Positions 41,805-51,951 of a stretch of DNA of 64,000 nt are shown piece by piece (the stretch's first letter is position 1; every line of letters begins with the position of its first letter). Position numbers and translations under genes: made by a program. The notes beneath the pieces were generated by a model. The model saw nothing but the letters and a program-made list of their open reading frames with translations, was not told the DNA's origin and did not search any database. Origin of the DNA: Convivina intestini (GTDB lineage Bacteria; Bacillota; Bacilli; Lactobacillales; Lactobacillaceae); contig NZ_QEKT01000008.1 in the NCBI RefSeq assembly GCF_003096575.1, positions 1-64,000 on the forward strand, read 5' to 3'.

Positions 41805-42788
41805 GTCTCGATTTAAACTATTAACAAAATTGAGATAGGCATCTTCTTCAGTTGTTGGCGTAATAGTTAGTTGATCTGGTTGTAGCTGACCAGAATGCAA
41901 CAGAGCTTCATCAAGGCTGATTTTAGCCGTGAAAGTTGCGTTCCCAACTAGCTCAATCCACTGTTGTGGTTCATTGGGATGAACAATTGTTTTGACCATT
42001 CCACCGGGGTTAAAGACTTCGATTGGTTGTTGAGTGTCGACTAAATCAGGATAGTTTTGCGCAAAGGCTAATGACGTCGCTGACATCCCAGTGCCACAGG
42101 CATTAGTAAAGCCCACACCGCGTTCATAGGTTCGGACAAAAAGACGATTAGGACCGAGAATTTTAGCAAAATTGACGTTGACGCCATCTGGGAAATAAGG
42201 ATTGGTTTGATTTAATTTTTGACCTAAATCACCGAGAGTTTGGTTGAGATCTTCTTCATCCTTTACAAAGCTGACCAAATGTGGATTTGGGACGGCCAAT
42301 GCTGTAAAAAGGAGTCGGTTACTAAGTTCAGGTAAATATTCATTAATGATTTCATCCTTGCCTAACTTATCAAAGGGCAGGGCCGTTCGTTCATAACTAA
42401 CTGGTGAAATTTCAACTGAAAAAGCTTGAACTTCGGGGGCTAAATCATCTTTGCGACTAACTCGTAAATCAGCGGCTGGGGTTTCAACCGTGAATTCGGT
42501 TTGGTTGTATTTTTCAGCCAGGTAACGTCCAACACAGCGTAAACCATTACCACACATAGAAGCTCGACTGCCATCGGCATTGACGACCACCATGCGACCA
42601 ATGGGGCCTGGATGAGTAGCGGATTCAACGACTAAGATGCCATCAGCACCAGGCCAGTTAGCGTCTTTTTGACAGTAGTTTAAGGCTAATTGGGTGAGTT
42701 CTTCTTCGGATAAAGCTTGATTTAAACTAGTTTGATCTAAGATGAAAAATTGATTTTCAGAACCGTGAACGCGAGTTAATTCTGCCAT
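41802..42788 (-). CDS. dapF: Diaminopimelate epimerase
   Basis: Enzyme of 328 aa converting LL- to meso-diaminopimelate, needed for lysine and peptidoglycan. The two catalytic cysteines are present: MCGNGLRC and NACGTGMSA. It is about 50 aa longer than the usual 275 aa, mainly at the C-terminus. It follows lysC by 2 nt in a leftward operon, while the other pathway genes lie in the divergent lysA operon. Confidence 0.94.
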   Translation of the reverse strand: MAELTRVHGSENQFFILDQTSLNQALSEEELTQLALNYCQKDANWPGADGILVVESATHPGPIGRMVVVNADGSRASMCGNGLRCVGRYLAEKYNQTEFTVETPAADLRVSRKDDLAPEVQAFSVEISPVSYERTALPFDKLGKDEIINEYLPELSNRLLFTALAVPNPHLVSFVKDEEDLNQTLGDLGQKLNQTNPYFPDGVNVNFAKILGPNRLFVRTYERGVGFTNACGTGMSATSLAFAQNYPDLVDTQQPIEVFNPGGMVKTIVHPNEPQQWIELVGNATFTAKISLDEALLHSGQLQPDQLTITPTTEEDAYLNFVNSLNRD

Positions 42789-42790
42789 TA

Positions 42791-44161
42791 TTAGGCCTCT
42801 TTTCTGTTTTTAAAAAAATGATGATAAATATCAATGACGGCTTGATCAGCATCAGCTCGGCTGGTACCAATCATAGTTGAAATTTGGGAAGCACCTTGAT
42901 TGATCATGTTGACTGGAATCCCTTTTTGGGACAAAACACTAATAGCTTCGCTGGCAGCTTTGCTTTGACGAAGCATCCCTTCGCCGACCACCATAATAAT
43001 AGAATAGTCGTCAATCCACTTCAAAGTATCTGGGTGTAAGACCTCTTGGACTTCCTGGCATAACTGCTCAATAGTAGTTTGATTAAATTGCCGATTATCA
43101 AAAATAATGGTTAAATCATCAATTCCAGATGGCATGTGCTCATATGAAATGCCGTATTTATAAAAAATTTGCAATAATTTTAAAGTTAAACCAACTTCTT
43201 GGTTTAAGAGATATCGGTGCAAATACAAAGCGGAAAAATGATTGGAACTAGTGACCCCGGTAATCGGATACTGGGGTTGGAAACCATCTTCAGGAACAAT
43301 CATGGTCCCGGGTGCCTGGGGGTCATTGGTGTTTTTGACGTTAATTGTAACTTCTCCCTCAATGGCTGGAATAATCGCTTCATCGTTGAAAACGGAGAAA
43401 CCAGCGTATGATAATTCCCGCATTTCTCGATAGGTCATTTCAGCAATCGGGGCTGGGTGGTCAATAATCTTAGGGTTAGCCACGTAAATCGAGGAAACAT
43501 CGGTAAAGTTTTCATACACAGAGATACCTAGACCGCGCGCCACAATTGATCCGGTAATGTCCGAACCACCTCGGGCAAAAGTTGCAATTTGTTCATTGGG
43601 GGTAATACCGAAGAAGCCAGGGAAAACTAACACCTCTTCTTCATCATACTTTAGTTGCGCTAAATTGGTATAAGTTTCAGGTAGGACTGTGGCACTATTG
43701 GCATTATCGCTGACAATCAGGCCGGCTTGAGACGGATCAATAAAGCGGGCAGGCAGCCCTAACTTTTGTAGAACCATAGCCATGAGCATGGCGTTTAATT
43801 TTTCACCATGGGCTTTAAAATAGGCTAGGCGGTAATCTGGGTCAATGAATTCTTGGTCAGGAAGGGCTAGGATGGTATCTAGAATGGGGGCAAAGATTGC
43901 CGCATCGAGTTGGAAATAATCACTAATAGCTTGATAGCGGGTAATAATTTCTGTCTGAGCTGTCTGAGAGCCGTCTTGCTGACTTTCTTGGGCGTATTGG
44001 ATTAGTAAATCAGTAACCTTGATATCATCATCAAAACGCTTTCCTGGAGCGGAAACTACCACAACTTTGCGCTCAGAATTGCTCTTAATAATATCAACAA
44101 CTTTTTGATATTGACGGCCGTCAGCTAGTGAAGTTCCGCCAAATTTGACAACTTTTTTCAT
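42791..44161 (-). CDS. lysC: Aspartokinase
   Basis: Enzyme of about 456 aa phosphorylating aspartate, the first step to lysine, threonine and methionine. ATG 44161 has GGAAGG 8 nt upstream; the in-frame TTG at 44167 is less likely. KFGGTSLADG near the N-terminus is the kinase signature, and FARGGSDITGSI follows around 195. Two ACT-type regions at the C-terminus indicate feedback control. It pairs with dapF and is outside the riboswitch-controlled operon. Confidence 0.94.
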   Translation of the reverse strand: MKKVVKFGGTSLADGRQYQKVVDIIKSNSERKVVVVSAPGKRFDDDIKVTDLLIQYAQESQQDGSQTAQTEIITRYQAISDYFQLDAAIFAPILDTILALPDQEFIDPDYRLAYFKAHGEKLNAMLMAMVLQKLGLPARFIDPSQAGLIVSDNANSATVLPETYTNLAQLKYDEEEVLVFPGFFGITPNEQIATFARGGSDITGSIVARGLGISVYENFTDVSSIYVANPKIIDHPAPIAEMTYREMRELSYAGFSVFNDEAIIPAIEGEVTINVKNTNDPQAPGTMIVPEDGFQPQYPITGVTSSNHFSALYLHRYLLNQEVGLTLKLLQIFYKYGISYEHMPSGIDDLTIIFDNRQFNQTTIEQLCQEVQEVLHPDTLKWIDDYSIIMVVGEGMLRQSKAASEAISVLSQKGIPVNMINQGASQISTMIGTSRADADQAVIDIYHHFFKNRKEA

Positions 44162-44205
44162 GCCCAATACCTTCCAATTATTTGTTTACAGATTGATTAA
44201 TTTGA

Positions 44206-44233
44206 ATTTTAACAGTATTTTGCTTAGATGCAA
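44206..44233 (-). promoter_or_regulatory. lysC-dapF promoter
   Basis: Minus strand TTGCAT (44233-44228), 16 bp, TAAAAT (44211-44206), about 40 nt before the lysC ribosome site. No riboswitch lies between it and lysC. Confidence 0.65.
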
Positions 44234-44313
44234 ACAAGATTTCTTAATAAACGGGTCTAATTTGGGGCGACTATATGAATAAAAATTAAAAAAGTGATAT
44301 TTTGATTTAGGAC

Positions 44314-44342
44314 TTGACGAATCCATTAAAATATTCTAAGAT
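44314..44342 (+). promoter_or_regulatory. lysA operon promoter
   Basis: TTGACG, 17-bp spacer, TAAGAT directly ahead of the lysine riboswitch. Confidence 0.8.
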
Positions 44343-44343
44343 T

Positions 44344-44526
44344 TTAGTGATCGAAGAGGTTGCAACTAAGACTACTAGATTGACCGAGTCCCTGTGAGGA
44401 CGGTGACGTTAATTGAACAGCAAGGTTGCCGAAGTTTATCAACTATCACAGTAGTCGATAGGCTGGGGCGTAGCTTAAGAGGCTGCGAACTGTCACAAGT
44501 CAATGCTTGTGGGGCGCTTTCGACAA
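44344..44526 (+). ncRNA. Lysine riboswitch (L box)
   Basis: About 180 nt leader with L-box features: AGAGGTTGC at the 5' side, a GGACGGTGACG turn, AGGTTGCCGAAG in the core, GCTGGGGCG, and a closing TTTCGA that can pair with TCGAAG at the start (P1). It is followed by a terminator and then lysA. High lysine would favour P1 and termination, shutting off the lysA-asd operon. Confidence 0.85.
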
Positions 44527-44557
44527 TGGAAACCGATAATAACGATACGTCATGATT

Positions 44558-44608
44558 GGATTCTTTTGTATGAGGGGTGTGCCCTTTGTACAAAAGGATC
44601 CTTTTTTT
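44558..44608 (+). terminator. Riboswitch-controlled terminator
   Basis: GGATTCTTTTGTA (44558-44570) pairs with TACAAAAGGATCC (44589-44601), followed by seven T residues, 32 nt before lysA. Confidence 0.92.
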
Positions 44609-44640
44609 ATTTGGAAAATTAAAGTTAGGTTGGATAAATA

Positions 44641-45963
44641 ATGAACGAACAGATTAGCCCATCCCAGATTAATGCAGCCGGCCATTTGACGATTGGTGGC
44701 TGTGATGCCGTTGATTTGGCTCATGAGTATGGCACCCCTTTGGGGGTATATGATGTTAGCCAAATTAAAAGCCAGATTCAGCATTTTCAGGAAGTCTTTA
44801 AAAATAATGATGTTGACTATGCTGTCTGCTATGCCAGTAAAGCCTTTGCCAACACAGCCATGTACCAGTTAGTTCATGAGATGGACTGCCATGTTGATGT
44901 TGTCTCAGCAGGTGAAATCAGCATGGCTCTGCATGCTGGCTTTCCAGCTAGCAAAATGACCTTTCATGGAAATAATAAATCACGTGAAGAATTGCAGTTG
45001 GCCGTTGACCAAGGTTTGGGTGTAATTGCCTTAGATAACTTCCATGAAATTGATTTGCTAAGCGATATTTTGGAAAAGTCACAGGCTGAAATCAAGGTTT
45101 TGCTCCGAATTACTCCTGGGATTTCAGCCCATACGCACGAGTACATTCAAACCGGTCAAATTGATAGTAAATTCGGGTTTGATTTGGAATCCGGCCAAGC
45201 TGACCAGGCCTTGCAACGCGTTTTGCAGGAACCACGGATGCATATGCTAGGGGTTCACGCCCATATTGGTTCTCAAATTTTTGAACTAGCTGGTTTTGAA
45301 GGAGCCGGTAAGAAATTAGTTGATTTGGCAGCTGATTGGAAGAAGCGCTTTGACTATGAGGCTGAGGTAATCAACGTGGGTGGTGGCTTTGGTATTCGCT
45401 ATACCCAAGCTGATCGACCACTAAAGCCTGAGCAATTTGTTGATATCATCATCAAAACTATCAAGCAAGAAAGCCAAGCGGCTGGTTTGAAAACACCAGC
45501 AGTCTGGATTGAACCGGGTCGTTCGATTGCCGGACCAGCGGGTTACAGTTTGTACACGATTGGTTCTCGTAAGGATGTCAAAGGAATTCGTCCCTATCTA
45601 GCCGTTGATGGTGGTATGGGGGATAACATTCGACCCGCCCTTTATGATGCCCAATACGAAGCAGCGGTGGCTAATCGTCCAGCTGCACCAGCCGTTGAAA
45701 CGGTGCACATTGCCGGTAAATATTGTGAATCGGGTGACATCTTGATTCAAGAACAAGCCTTACCTGAAACCCAGCCGGGTGACATTCTAGTTATGTTTGA
45801 TACAGGTGCTTATGGTTATTCGATGGCTTCTAATTATAATTTGAATCCTAAACCAGCCATTGTTTTCGTTGAAAATGGCCAAGCAACTTTGGTTACGCGG
45901 CGAGAAACTCCATCTGATTTGGAACGGTTAGACTTTGGTTTGAACGGCCAACAATTATCTTAA
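44641..45963 (+). CDS. lysA: Diaminopimelate decarboxylase
   Basis: PLP enzyme of 440 aa making lysine from meso-diaminopimelate. The PLP-Lys lies in VCYASKAFAN (about residue 67). HAHIGSQI and GGGFGIRY bind the cofactor phosphate, WIEPGRSI contacts substrate, and YCESGD holds the conserved Cys. It is the first gene behind the lysine riboswitch. Confidence 0.95.
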   Translation: MNEQISPSQINAAGHLTIGGCDAVDLAHEYGTPLGVYDVSQIKSQIQHFQEVFKNNDVDYAVCYASKAFANTAMYQLVHEMDCHVDVVSAGEISMALHAGFPASKMTFHGNNKSREELQLAVDQGLGVIALDNFHEIDLLSDILEKSQAEIKVLLRITPGISAHTHEYIQTGQIDSKFGFDLESGQADQALQRVLQEPRMHMLGVHAHIGSQIFELAGFEGAGKKLVDLAADWKKRFDYEAEVINVGGGFGIRYTQADRPLKPEQFVDIIIKTIKQESQAAGLKTPAVWIEPGRSIAGPAGYSLYTIGSRKDVKGIRPYLAVDGGMGDNIRPALYDAQYEAAVANRPAAPAVETVHIAGKYCESGDILIQEQALPETQPGDILVMFDTGAYGYSMASNYNLNPKPAIVFVENGQATLVTRRETPSDLERLDFGLNGQQLS

Positions 45964-45996
45964 TGAGTGTAAATGAAAGAATAGAGGAACTTATCC

Positions 45997-46701
45997 ATGG
46001 TTGAATTGAACGCGCAAGAAATTATTAACTATATCGGTTCGGCAAAGAAAAAGACACCGGTTAAGGTTTATCTTAAAGGCGACTTGAAGCAAGTTGATTT
46101 TCCTGAAAATGTTAAGGTGTTTGGTGGAGATGATTTTGCGACCGTCTTTGGCGATTGGGCTGAGGTAGCACCATTGCTGGAAAATAAGGCTATCGTTGAT
46201 TTTCAAATTGAAAATGATGCCCGTAATTCAGCCGTGCCTTTGCTAGACTTAAAAGGCATTAATGCCCGCATCGAACCCGGCGCAGTCATTCGTGATCAAG
46301 TTGTGATTGGTGATAACGCGGTGATTATGATGGGTGCCATTATTAACATTGGTTGTGAAATCGGAGCTAACTCGATGATCGACATGGGTGTGGTTATGGG
46401 TGGTCGGGCCATTGTGGGGCAACATGCTCACATTGGTGCCGGTGCTGTTTTGGCGGGGGTGATTGAACCAGCTTCAGCCGAACCAGTCCGGATTGATGAT
46501 GATGTCTTAGTTGGTGCCAATGCCGTAGTTATTGAAGGAGTACATGTTGGTAAGGGAGCCGTTGTCGCTGCCGGTGCCATCGTTACCGAAGATGTGGCCC
46601 CTTATACTGTGGTAGCTGGAAGTCCAGCCCGTAAGGTGAAGGATGTCGATGGTAAGACACAGTCAAAGACCGGTCTTGAGGATGATTTAAGAAAGTTGTG
46701 A
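45997..46701 (+). CDS. dapH: Tetrahydrodipicolinate N-acetyltransferase
   Basis: Enzyme of 234 aa with an N-terminal DapH domain and a left-handed beta-helix from about 85 to 205 (hexapeptide repeats such as [18 protein letters not shown]). It acetylates tetrahydrodipicolinate using acetyl-CoA, so this organism uses the acetylase branch. AGAGGAAC precedes the ATG. It lies between lysA and dapL in the riboswitch operon. Confidence 0.94.
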   Translation: MVELNAQEIINYIGSAKKKTPVKVYLKGDLKQVDFPENVKVFGGDDFATVFGDWAEVAPLLENKAIVDFQIENDARNSAVPLLDLKGINARIEPGAVIRDQVVIGDNAVIMMGAIINIGCEIGANSMIDMGVVMGGRAIVGQHAHIGAGAVLAGVIEPASAEPVRIDDDVLVGANAVVIEGVHVGKGAVVAAGAIVTEDVAPYTVVAGSPARKVKDVDGKTQSKTGLEDDLRKL

Positions 46702-46708
46702 TAACTGC

Positions 46709-47857
46709 ATGCTAAAAACTGCTGATTTAATTCAAATTCGACGTCATTTACACCAGATTCCCGAACTAGCTTTAAATGAGGTCCAAACGCAGGCCTATAT
46801 AAAGGAAGTTATTCAAGGTTTTAACCAAGAACATTTAACGCTTCGTGAAGTTAAAGAGCTACCGACGGCACTTTTAGTTCATATTGATGGGGCTAACCCT
46901 AAGCGCACGATTGGCTATCGGACTGATATTGATGCCCTCCCAGTTCAAGAAGAAACCGGATTGTCTTTTGAGTCAAAACACCCAGGGGTGATGCATGCCT
47001 GTGGTCATGATATTCATATGACGGTGGCTTTGGCGGTTTTGAGTTATTTCGCTCAAAATCAACCCCAAGATAATATGGTCTTTTTCTTCCAACCGGCTGA
47101 GGAAAGTGAAAACGGCGGTTTGTTAGCATACGAAGATGGTGTGTTTGAAGGGCAATGGCGACCAGATGAATTTTACGGTTTGCATGATACACCGGATTTG
47201 CCGGCTGGTCAGATTGGTTGTCGTTTGGGCACTTTATTTGCCGGGACAACTGAAGTCGATGTTGATTTTGTGGGTAAAGGTGGCCATGCCGCCTTTCCAC
47301 AAAATGCCAATGATATGATTGTGGCGGCTTCTCAATTTATTAATCAGATTCAAACCATCATTTCCCGTAGTTTGGATCCTATCCACAGTGGCGTGGTGAC
47401 TTTTGGCATGTTTGAAGCTGGTACGATTCGTAATGTGATTGCTGGACGGGCCCATCTTGAAGGCACCATTCGCGGCCTAAAGCAAACGACTATCGAACAA
47501 ATTGATGATCGAATTCGCGATGTCGCGGCCGGAATTGCTCGCAGTTATAACTGTGAAGTTAACTTGAACTTCATTCAGGGTGGTTATTTGCCGGTTGAAA
47601 ATGATCCGAAACTCACTGAAAACTTCATTAACTACATGGAAAAACATCATGCCAGCCAATTTACCATCACTGAACCAGCGATGACGGGGGAAGATTTTGG
47701 TTACTTGCTTTCTAAAATTCCAGGAACGATGTTTTGGCTGGGCGTTGGGGATGAACACCCCCTTCATTCGGCTAAATTAAATCCAAATGAAGACGCCATT
47801 GAACCTGGTGCTAAAGCAATTGTTGATTTCTTAGAATATCGGATGCAAGAGAAATAA
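46709..47857 (+). CDS. dapL: N-acetyldiaminopimelate deacetylase
   Basis: M20-family metallo-amidohydrolase of 382 aa removing the acetyl group from N-acetyl-LL-diaminopimelate. Metal ligands are seen in HACGHDIHM, FFFQPAEESENGG and the HSAKL region near the C-terminus; the dimerisation domain starts about 170. It resembles B. subtilis YkuR. It follows dapH by 7 nt; the ribosome site is weak, pointing to coupling. Confidence 0.92.
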   Translation: MLKTADLIQIRRHLHQIPELALNEVQTQAYIKEVIQGFNQEHLTLREVKELPTALLVHIDGANPKRTIGYRTDIDALPVQEETGLSFESKHPGVMHACGHDIHMTVALAVLSYFAQNQPQDNMVFFFQPAEESENGGLLAYEDGVFEGQWRPDEFYGLHDTPDLPAGQIGCRLGTLFAGTTEVDVDFVGKGGHAAFPQNANDMIVAASQFINQIQTIISRSLDPIHSGVVTFGMFEAGTIRNVIAGRAHLEGTIRGLKQTTIEQIDDRIRDVAAGIARSYNCEVNLNFIQGGYLPVENDPKLTENFINYMEKHHASQFTITEPAMTGEDFGYLLSKIPGTMFWLGVGDEHPLHSAKLNPNEDAIEPGAKAIVDFLEYRMQEK

Positions 47858-47870
47858 GAGGAGACCTGCC

Positions 47871-48779
47871 ATGTTTGAAGATGCTGATTTAATGACCGCG
47901 ATTATCACGCCTTTTGACCAAAATGATCAAATTGACTATGACACTTTGGCACAATTGACGGAACGGTACTTGCAAGAAGGACACCGTGGTTTTATTATTG
48001 GTGGTACTACTGGCGAAACGCCAACTTTATCTCACAATGAAAAATTAGAATTATATAGTCGTTTTGCTAAGCTTGTGGCCGGACGGGTACCAATTGTGGC
48101 GGGAACTGGCAGTAACAATACCGCCGAAACGGTTACCCTGACCCAAGAAGTTAGTGAAATTCAAGGCATTAACGCAGCGTTAGTCGTCGTACCTTACTAC
48201 AATAAGCCTGACCAACGGCGGATGATTGCTCACTTTTCGACAGTGGCCGATCAAGGTGGGATGCCGGTAATTATGTATAATATTCCCGGCCGGACCGGGG
48301 TTACAATGGCTAATGAAACCATTTTGACCTTAGCCCAAAATCCTAATATCATTGGTGTAAAACAATGTACCAATATGCCGGATTTGGAATACTTAGTGCA
48401 AAATGCGCCAACGGAATTTTTAGTTTACAGTGGGGAAGATGAGCAAGCCTTATTTGCCAAAATCATTGGGGCCAAGGGAATTATCTCGGTGGCTTCTCAT
48501 GTCTATGGACCTAAAATGCGGCAGATGTATGATGTCTTGTATCAAGGTGATTACCAACAGGCCGGTCGCTTGCAAAGTGAATTAACCCCCAAGATGGCAG
48601 CCTTGTTTATGTACTCTTCACCAGCGCCAGTTAAGGCGATTTTGACTGCCCAAGGCTACCAGGTTGGTGCGCCACGGTTGCCGATTTTACCTTTGGATGA
48701 TGAAGAAAAGACGATTTTGGCTACCAAGTTAGGCTTGGCACCGGATGCCTTGCAACATACTTTAAAGGAGTTAAATTAA
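47871..48779 (+). CDS. dapA: 4-hydroxy-tetrahydrodipicolinate synthase
   Basis: TIM-barrel enzyme of 302 aa condensing pyruvate with aspartate semialdehyde. The Schiff-base Lys is in IIGVKQCTN (about residue 164), with Tyr in YNIPGRTG and [10 protein letters not shown] binding substrate. GAGGAGA precedes the ATG. The end overlaps dapB by one base. Confidence 0.95.
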   Translation: MFEDADLMTAIITPFDQNDQIDYDTLAQLTERYLQEGHRGFIIGGTTGETPTLSHNEKLELYSRFAKLVAGRVPIVAGTGSNNTAETVTLTQEVSEIQGINAALVVVPYYNKPDQRRMIAHFSTVADQGGMPVIMYNIPGRTGVTMANETILTLAQNPNIIGVKQCTNMPDLEYLVQNAPTEFLVYSGEDEQALFAKIIGAKGIISVASHVYGPKMRQMYDVLYQGDYQQAGRLQSELTPKMAALFMYSSPAPVKAILTAQGYQVGAPRLPILPLDDEEKTILATKLGLAPDALQHTLKELN

Positions 48780-49549
48780 TGGCGAAAATAATTTTAGCTG
48801 GATTTAAAGGTTCCATGGGGCAAAAAGCACTCAAGATGATTGCTGATACCCCGGAATTTGATTTAGTTGGTGTTTATTCTCCCAGTGCCAACCAAAGTGC
48901 CACTAGTTATGGTTTGGCTGAGGAGGTCGCCGTCTTTAATCAACTAGATCAAGTCAAGCTGGCTGCTGACATTTGGTTGGATTTTACGACTCCTAGTGCG
49001 GTTTATCAAAATACCCGCTTTGCCATTGAACATGGTTTGCATCCAGTAGTGGGAACGACTGGTTTATCGGATGAGCAAGAACAGGAATTGATTGAGCTGA
49101 GCCAAAAACAAGGCTTGGGTGGTCTAATTGCCCCTAATTTTGGTCTTTCCGCCGTGTTATTGATGCAATTTGCTCAAAAAGCGGCCCAGTATTTTCCCGA
49201 TGTTGAAATTATTGAAATGCACCATGAGGATAAAAAGGATGCCCCTTCGGGGACCGCTTTAATGACGGCTAAGATGATTGATGAGGTACGTCCAGAGCAT
49301 GAACAGGGCCACTCCAAAGAAACCTTAGCAGGCGTTCGAGGTGGTGATTATAATGGGATTCGAGTGCATGCAGTTCGTTTACCCGGCTATATTGCCCATG
49401 AAGAAGTCCTCTTTGGTGGACCTGGTGAAGGACTAACCATTCGTCAGGATAGTTTTGATCGGGCTTCCTTTATGCAAGGGGTAAAACTTGCCATTAATAA
49501 AGTTGATCAATTAGATCAATTAACCATCGGCTTAGAAAAAATTTTGTAA
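48779..49549 (+). CDS. dapB: 4-hydroxy-tetrahydrodipicolinate reductase
   Basis: NAD(P)H-dependent reductase of 256 aa. The nucleotide loop is [13 protein letters not shown] at the N-terminus, catalytic [14 protein letters not shown] lies near residue 150, and the usual C-terminal substrate loop follows. AAGGAG before ATG 48779 falls within dapA. It acts directly after DapA in the pathway. Confidence 0.95.
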   Translation: MAKIILAGFKGSMGQKALKMIADTPEFDLVGVYSPSANQSATSYGLAEEVAVFNQLDQVKLAADIWLDFTTPSAVYQNTRFAIEHGLHPVVGTTGLSDEQEQELIELSQKQGLGGLIAPNFGLSAVLLMQFAQKAAQYFPDVEIIEMHHEDKKDAPSGTALMTAKMIDEVRPEHEQGHSKETLAGVRGGDYNGIRVHAVRLPGYIAHEEVLFGGPGEGLTIRQDSFDRASFMQGVKLAINKVDQLDQLTIGLEKIL

Positions 49550-49561
49550 AAGGAGTACCGG

Positions 49562-50764
49562 ATGCCAGGTTTATCAGATAAATTAAAACACACCTATAAT
49601 CAGCGTCTTGATTTGGTTCAACCTTCTAGTATTCGTAGTTTTGACCAAAAGGTATCTAGTATTGATGGCTTAATCAAATTAACCTTGGGCGAACCTGATT
49701 TGGATACGCCCGAGCACATTAAAGCTGCGGCCATTAAGGCGATTGAGACTAACCAATCCCACTATACGGCGCAACCGGGAACCTTAGCCTTACGTCAGGC
49801 AATTCAATCCTATTTAAAAGAGTTCCATCAGTTAAATTATGATGCTCAGGGTGAAATTATTGCAACGGTTGGGGCTACTGAAGCCATCTATGCCATCTTT
49901 GAAACCCTTATTAATCCCGGTGATAAAATTATTATTCCCACACCGGTCTTTGGCCTTTATGAACCAATTGTGACGATGTTAGGCGGTCAAGTGGTCGAAA
50001 TCGACACTTCCTTGACCGGTTTTAAGCTAACTGCTGAAGCGCTAGAAGCAGCCTTAGAAGAGCATGGTGAGGCCGTTAAAGCGGTGCTACTTTGTTATCC
50101 TAATAACCCGACTGGCGTTGCCTTAACTGACCAAGAAGTACAAGCGTTAGCTGCCGTTATTCAAAAGCATGCTATCTTTGTCCTTTCGGATGAGATTTAT
50201 AGCGACTTAGTATACCAGACTGAGCATCATTCCATTGCCCAGCTATTACCTGAGCAAACAATCTATATCTCGGGCGTATCCAAATCTTATGCCATGACTG
50301 GCTGGCGAATCGGTTTTGTGGCTGGACCACGGGCGTTCATTACCCAATTGACCAAGGTGCATGCCTTCATGGTTACCTGTCCATCCAGCATTGATCAAGC
50401 CGCTGCCACTGAGGCTTTTGCCCATGGTAGCCGTGATTTCTTGGCGATGCGGGAGACTTATCGGGAACGGCGAGATTATTTGGCACAGGCCTTGGCTGAC
50501 TTGGACTTTGAAGTCGTTATGCCAGAAGGGGCCTTTTACCTCTTTATCAAAATCCCAGCTATCTTTAATCAAGATGATACCGATTTTGCCCTACAATTGG
50601 CTTATCAGGCTAAAGTTGGGGTGATTCCGGGATCAGCCTTTGGTAAGGGAGGACAAGGATATGTACGCTTGTCCTATGCCTCATCTTTGGACGCATTACA
50701 TAAAGCCGTTGGACAAATTAAACAAGCATTGGCACAAGGTAAGTTAGTACCAGGAAAGGAATGA
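49562..50764 (+). CDS. patA: N-acetyl-diaminopimelate aminotransferase (PatA-like)
   Basis: Class I PLP aminotransferase of 400 aa. PLP-Lys is in SGVSKSYAMTGWRIG (about 243), with CYPNNPTG and the DEIYSDLVY aspartate. Position between dapB and asd in this operon assigns it to N-acetyl-LL-2,6-diaminopimelate formation, as for B. subtilis PatA. By sequence alone other aspartate-type aminotransferases would fit too. Confidence 0.9.
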   Translation: MPGLSDKLKHTYNQRLDLVQPSSIRSFDQKVSSIDGLIKLTLGEPDLDTPEHIKAAAIKAIETNQSHYTAQPGTLALRQAIQSYLKEFHQLNYDAQGEIIATVGATEAIYAIFETLINPGDKIIIPTPVFGLYEPIVTMLGGQVVEIDTSLTGFKLTAEALEAALEEHGEAVKAVLLCYPNNPTGVALTDQEVQALAAVIQKHAIFVLSDEIYSDLVYQTEHHSIAQLLPEQTIYISGVSKSYAMTGWRIGFVAGPRAFITQLTKVHAFMVTCPSSIDQAAATEAFAHGSRDFLAMRETYRERRDYLAQALADLDFEVVMPEGAFYLFIKIPAIFNQDDTDFALQLAYQAKVGVIPGSAFGKGGQGYVRLSYASSLDALHKAVGQIKQALAQGKLVPGKE

Positions 50765-50767
50765 ATC

Positions 50768-51829
50768 ATGAAATCATATAATGTGGCTATTTTAGGGGCA
50801 ACTGGAGCCGTGGGAACACGTTTGATTGATCAATTAGCCCATTCCACGGTGCCGGTAAAATCACTAAAGTTGTTGGCTTCTAGCCGTTCGGCTGGTAAAA
50901 CAATTGATTTTAAAGGAGAACCAATCACGATTGAAGAAGCGACTCCGGAAGCTTTTGACGGGGTTGATTTGGTTTTGGCTTCAGCCGGGGGTGGGGTTTC
51001 TAAGCGTTTGTTACCAGAAGCCGTAAAGCGAGGTGCTGTCTGTGTTGATAACACGAGTGCCTTTCGAATGGATCCCACCGTTCCTTTGGTGGTACCAGAA
51101 GTTAACGCTGATCAGTTGAAAAATCATCATGGAATTATTGCCAATCCTAACTGCTCGACAATTCAAATGGTTGTAGCATTAAAGCCCGTTCTGGATAAGT
51201 TTGGTTTGAAGCAAATCGTGGTGTCAACCTATCAAGCCGCTTCTGGTGCTGGACAATCGGCTTTGAATGAATTCTTCCAGCAGGCGCAAGATTATTTGAA
51301 CGGCAAAGAAATGCAGTCAACTATCCTACCAACTGGTAGTGATAAAGAGCATTATCCTTTGGCCTTTAATTTGCTCCCTCAAATTGATGTTTTTGAAGAT
51401 GATGGTTATACCCACGAAGAGTGGAAAATGATTCATGAAACCAAAAAGATCATGCTCAACGACATGGATGCCGAAGGTTTGAAGGTTACAGCTACCTGTG
51501 TTCGAGTACCAGTCCCAATTTCCCACGGGGAATCAGTTTACTTTGAAGTCGCTGATGATAAAGCTACTACCGATGACATTAAGGCGGCGATTGCAGCCGG
51601 TGAAGGGGTTGTTTTGCAAGATGATCCTGATCACCAAGTTTACCCTCAACCTTTGACAGCTGAAGGAAAACGCGAAACTTTTGTGGGTCGGATTCGTCCT
51701 GACCGTGAAAATTCAGGGGCCTTCCATTTGTGGGTTGTTTCGGATAACTTACTCAAGGGAGCCGCTTGGAACACGGTGGAAATCGCTGAGCGCTTAGTCG
51801 CTGATGACCTAGTTCGAGTACCTGAATAA
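50768..51829 (+). CDS. asd: Aspartate-semialdehyde dehydrogenase
   Basis: Enzyme of 353 aa reducing aspartyl phosphate. The NADP loop is ILGATGAVGTRL, the nucleophile Cys is in NPNCSTIQ (about 130), and the catalytic His in VPISHGESVY (about 254). It is last in the riboswitch operon, so its product, shared with the threonine and methionine branch, is also subject to lysine control. Confidence 0.95.
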   Translation: MKSYNVAILGATGAVGTRLIDQLAHSTVPVKSLKLLASSRSAGKTIDFKGEPITIEEATPEAFDGVDLVLASAGGGVSKRLLPEAVKRGAVCVDNTSAFRMDPTVPLVVPEVNADQLKNHHGIIANPNCSTIQMVVALKPVLDKFGLKQIVVSTYQAASGAGQSALNEFFQQAQDYLNGKEMQSTILPTGSDKEHYPLAFNLLPQIDVFEDDGYTHEEWKMIHETKKIMLNDMDAEGLKVTATCVRVPVPISHGESVYFEVADDKATTDDIKAAIAAGEGVVLQDDPDHQVYPQPLTAEGKRETFVGRIRPDRENSGAFHLWVVSDNLLKGAAWNTVEIAERLVADDLVRVPE

Positions 51830-51894
51830 CAACTATAGTGTTAGTTAATCTGACATATTTATTATAAAATGTTAAGAAACCTATCATAAAATTA

Positions 51895-51928
51895 AGCAGA
51901 CCATTTTACTATTGGTATGCTTTTTTTA
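51895..51928 (+). terminator. Terminator of the lysA operon
   Basis: Imperfect stem AGCAGACCA / TGGTATGCT followed by seven T residues. Confidence 0.75.
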
Positions 51929-51951
51929 TTAAATAAATGAGGTGGGATAAC

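Noticed and set aside
44380-44600. Small protein-coding frames opposite the lysine leader
   Set aside because: They overlap the conserved riboswitch and terminator and lack ribosome sites.
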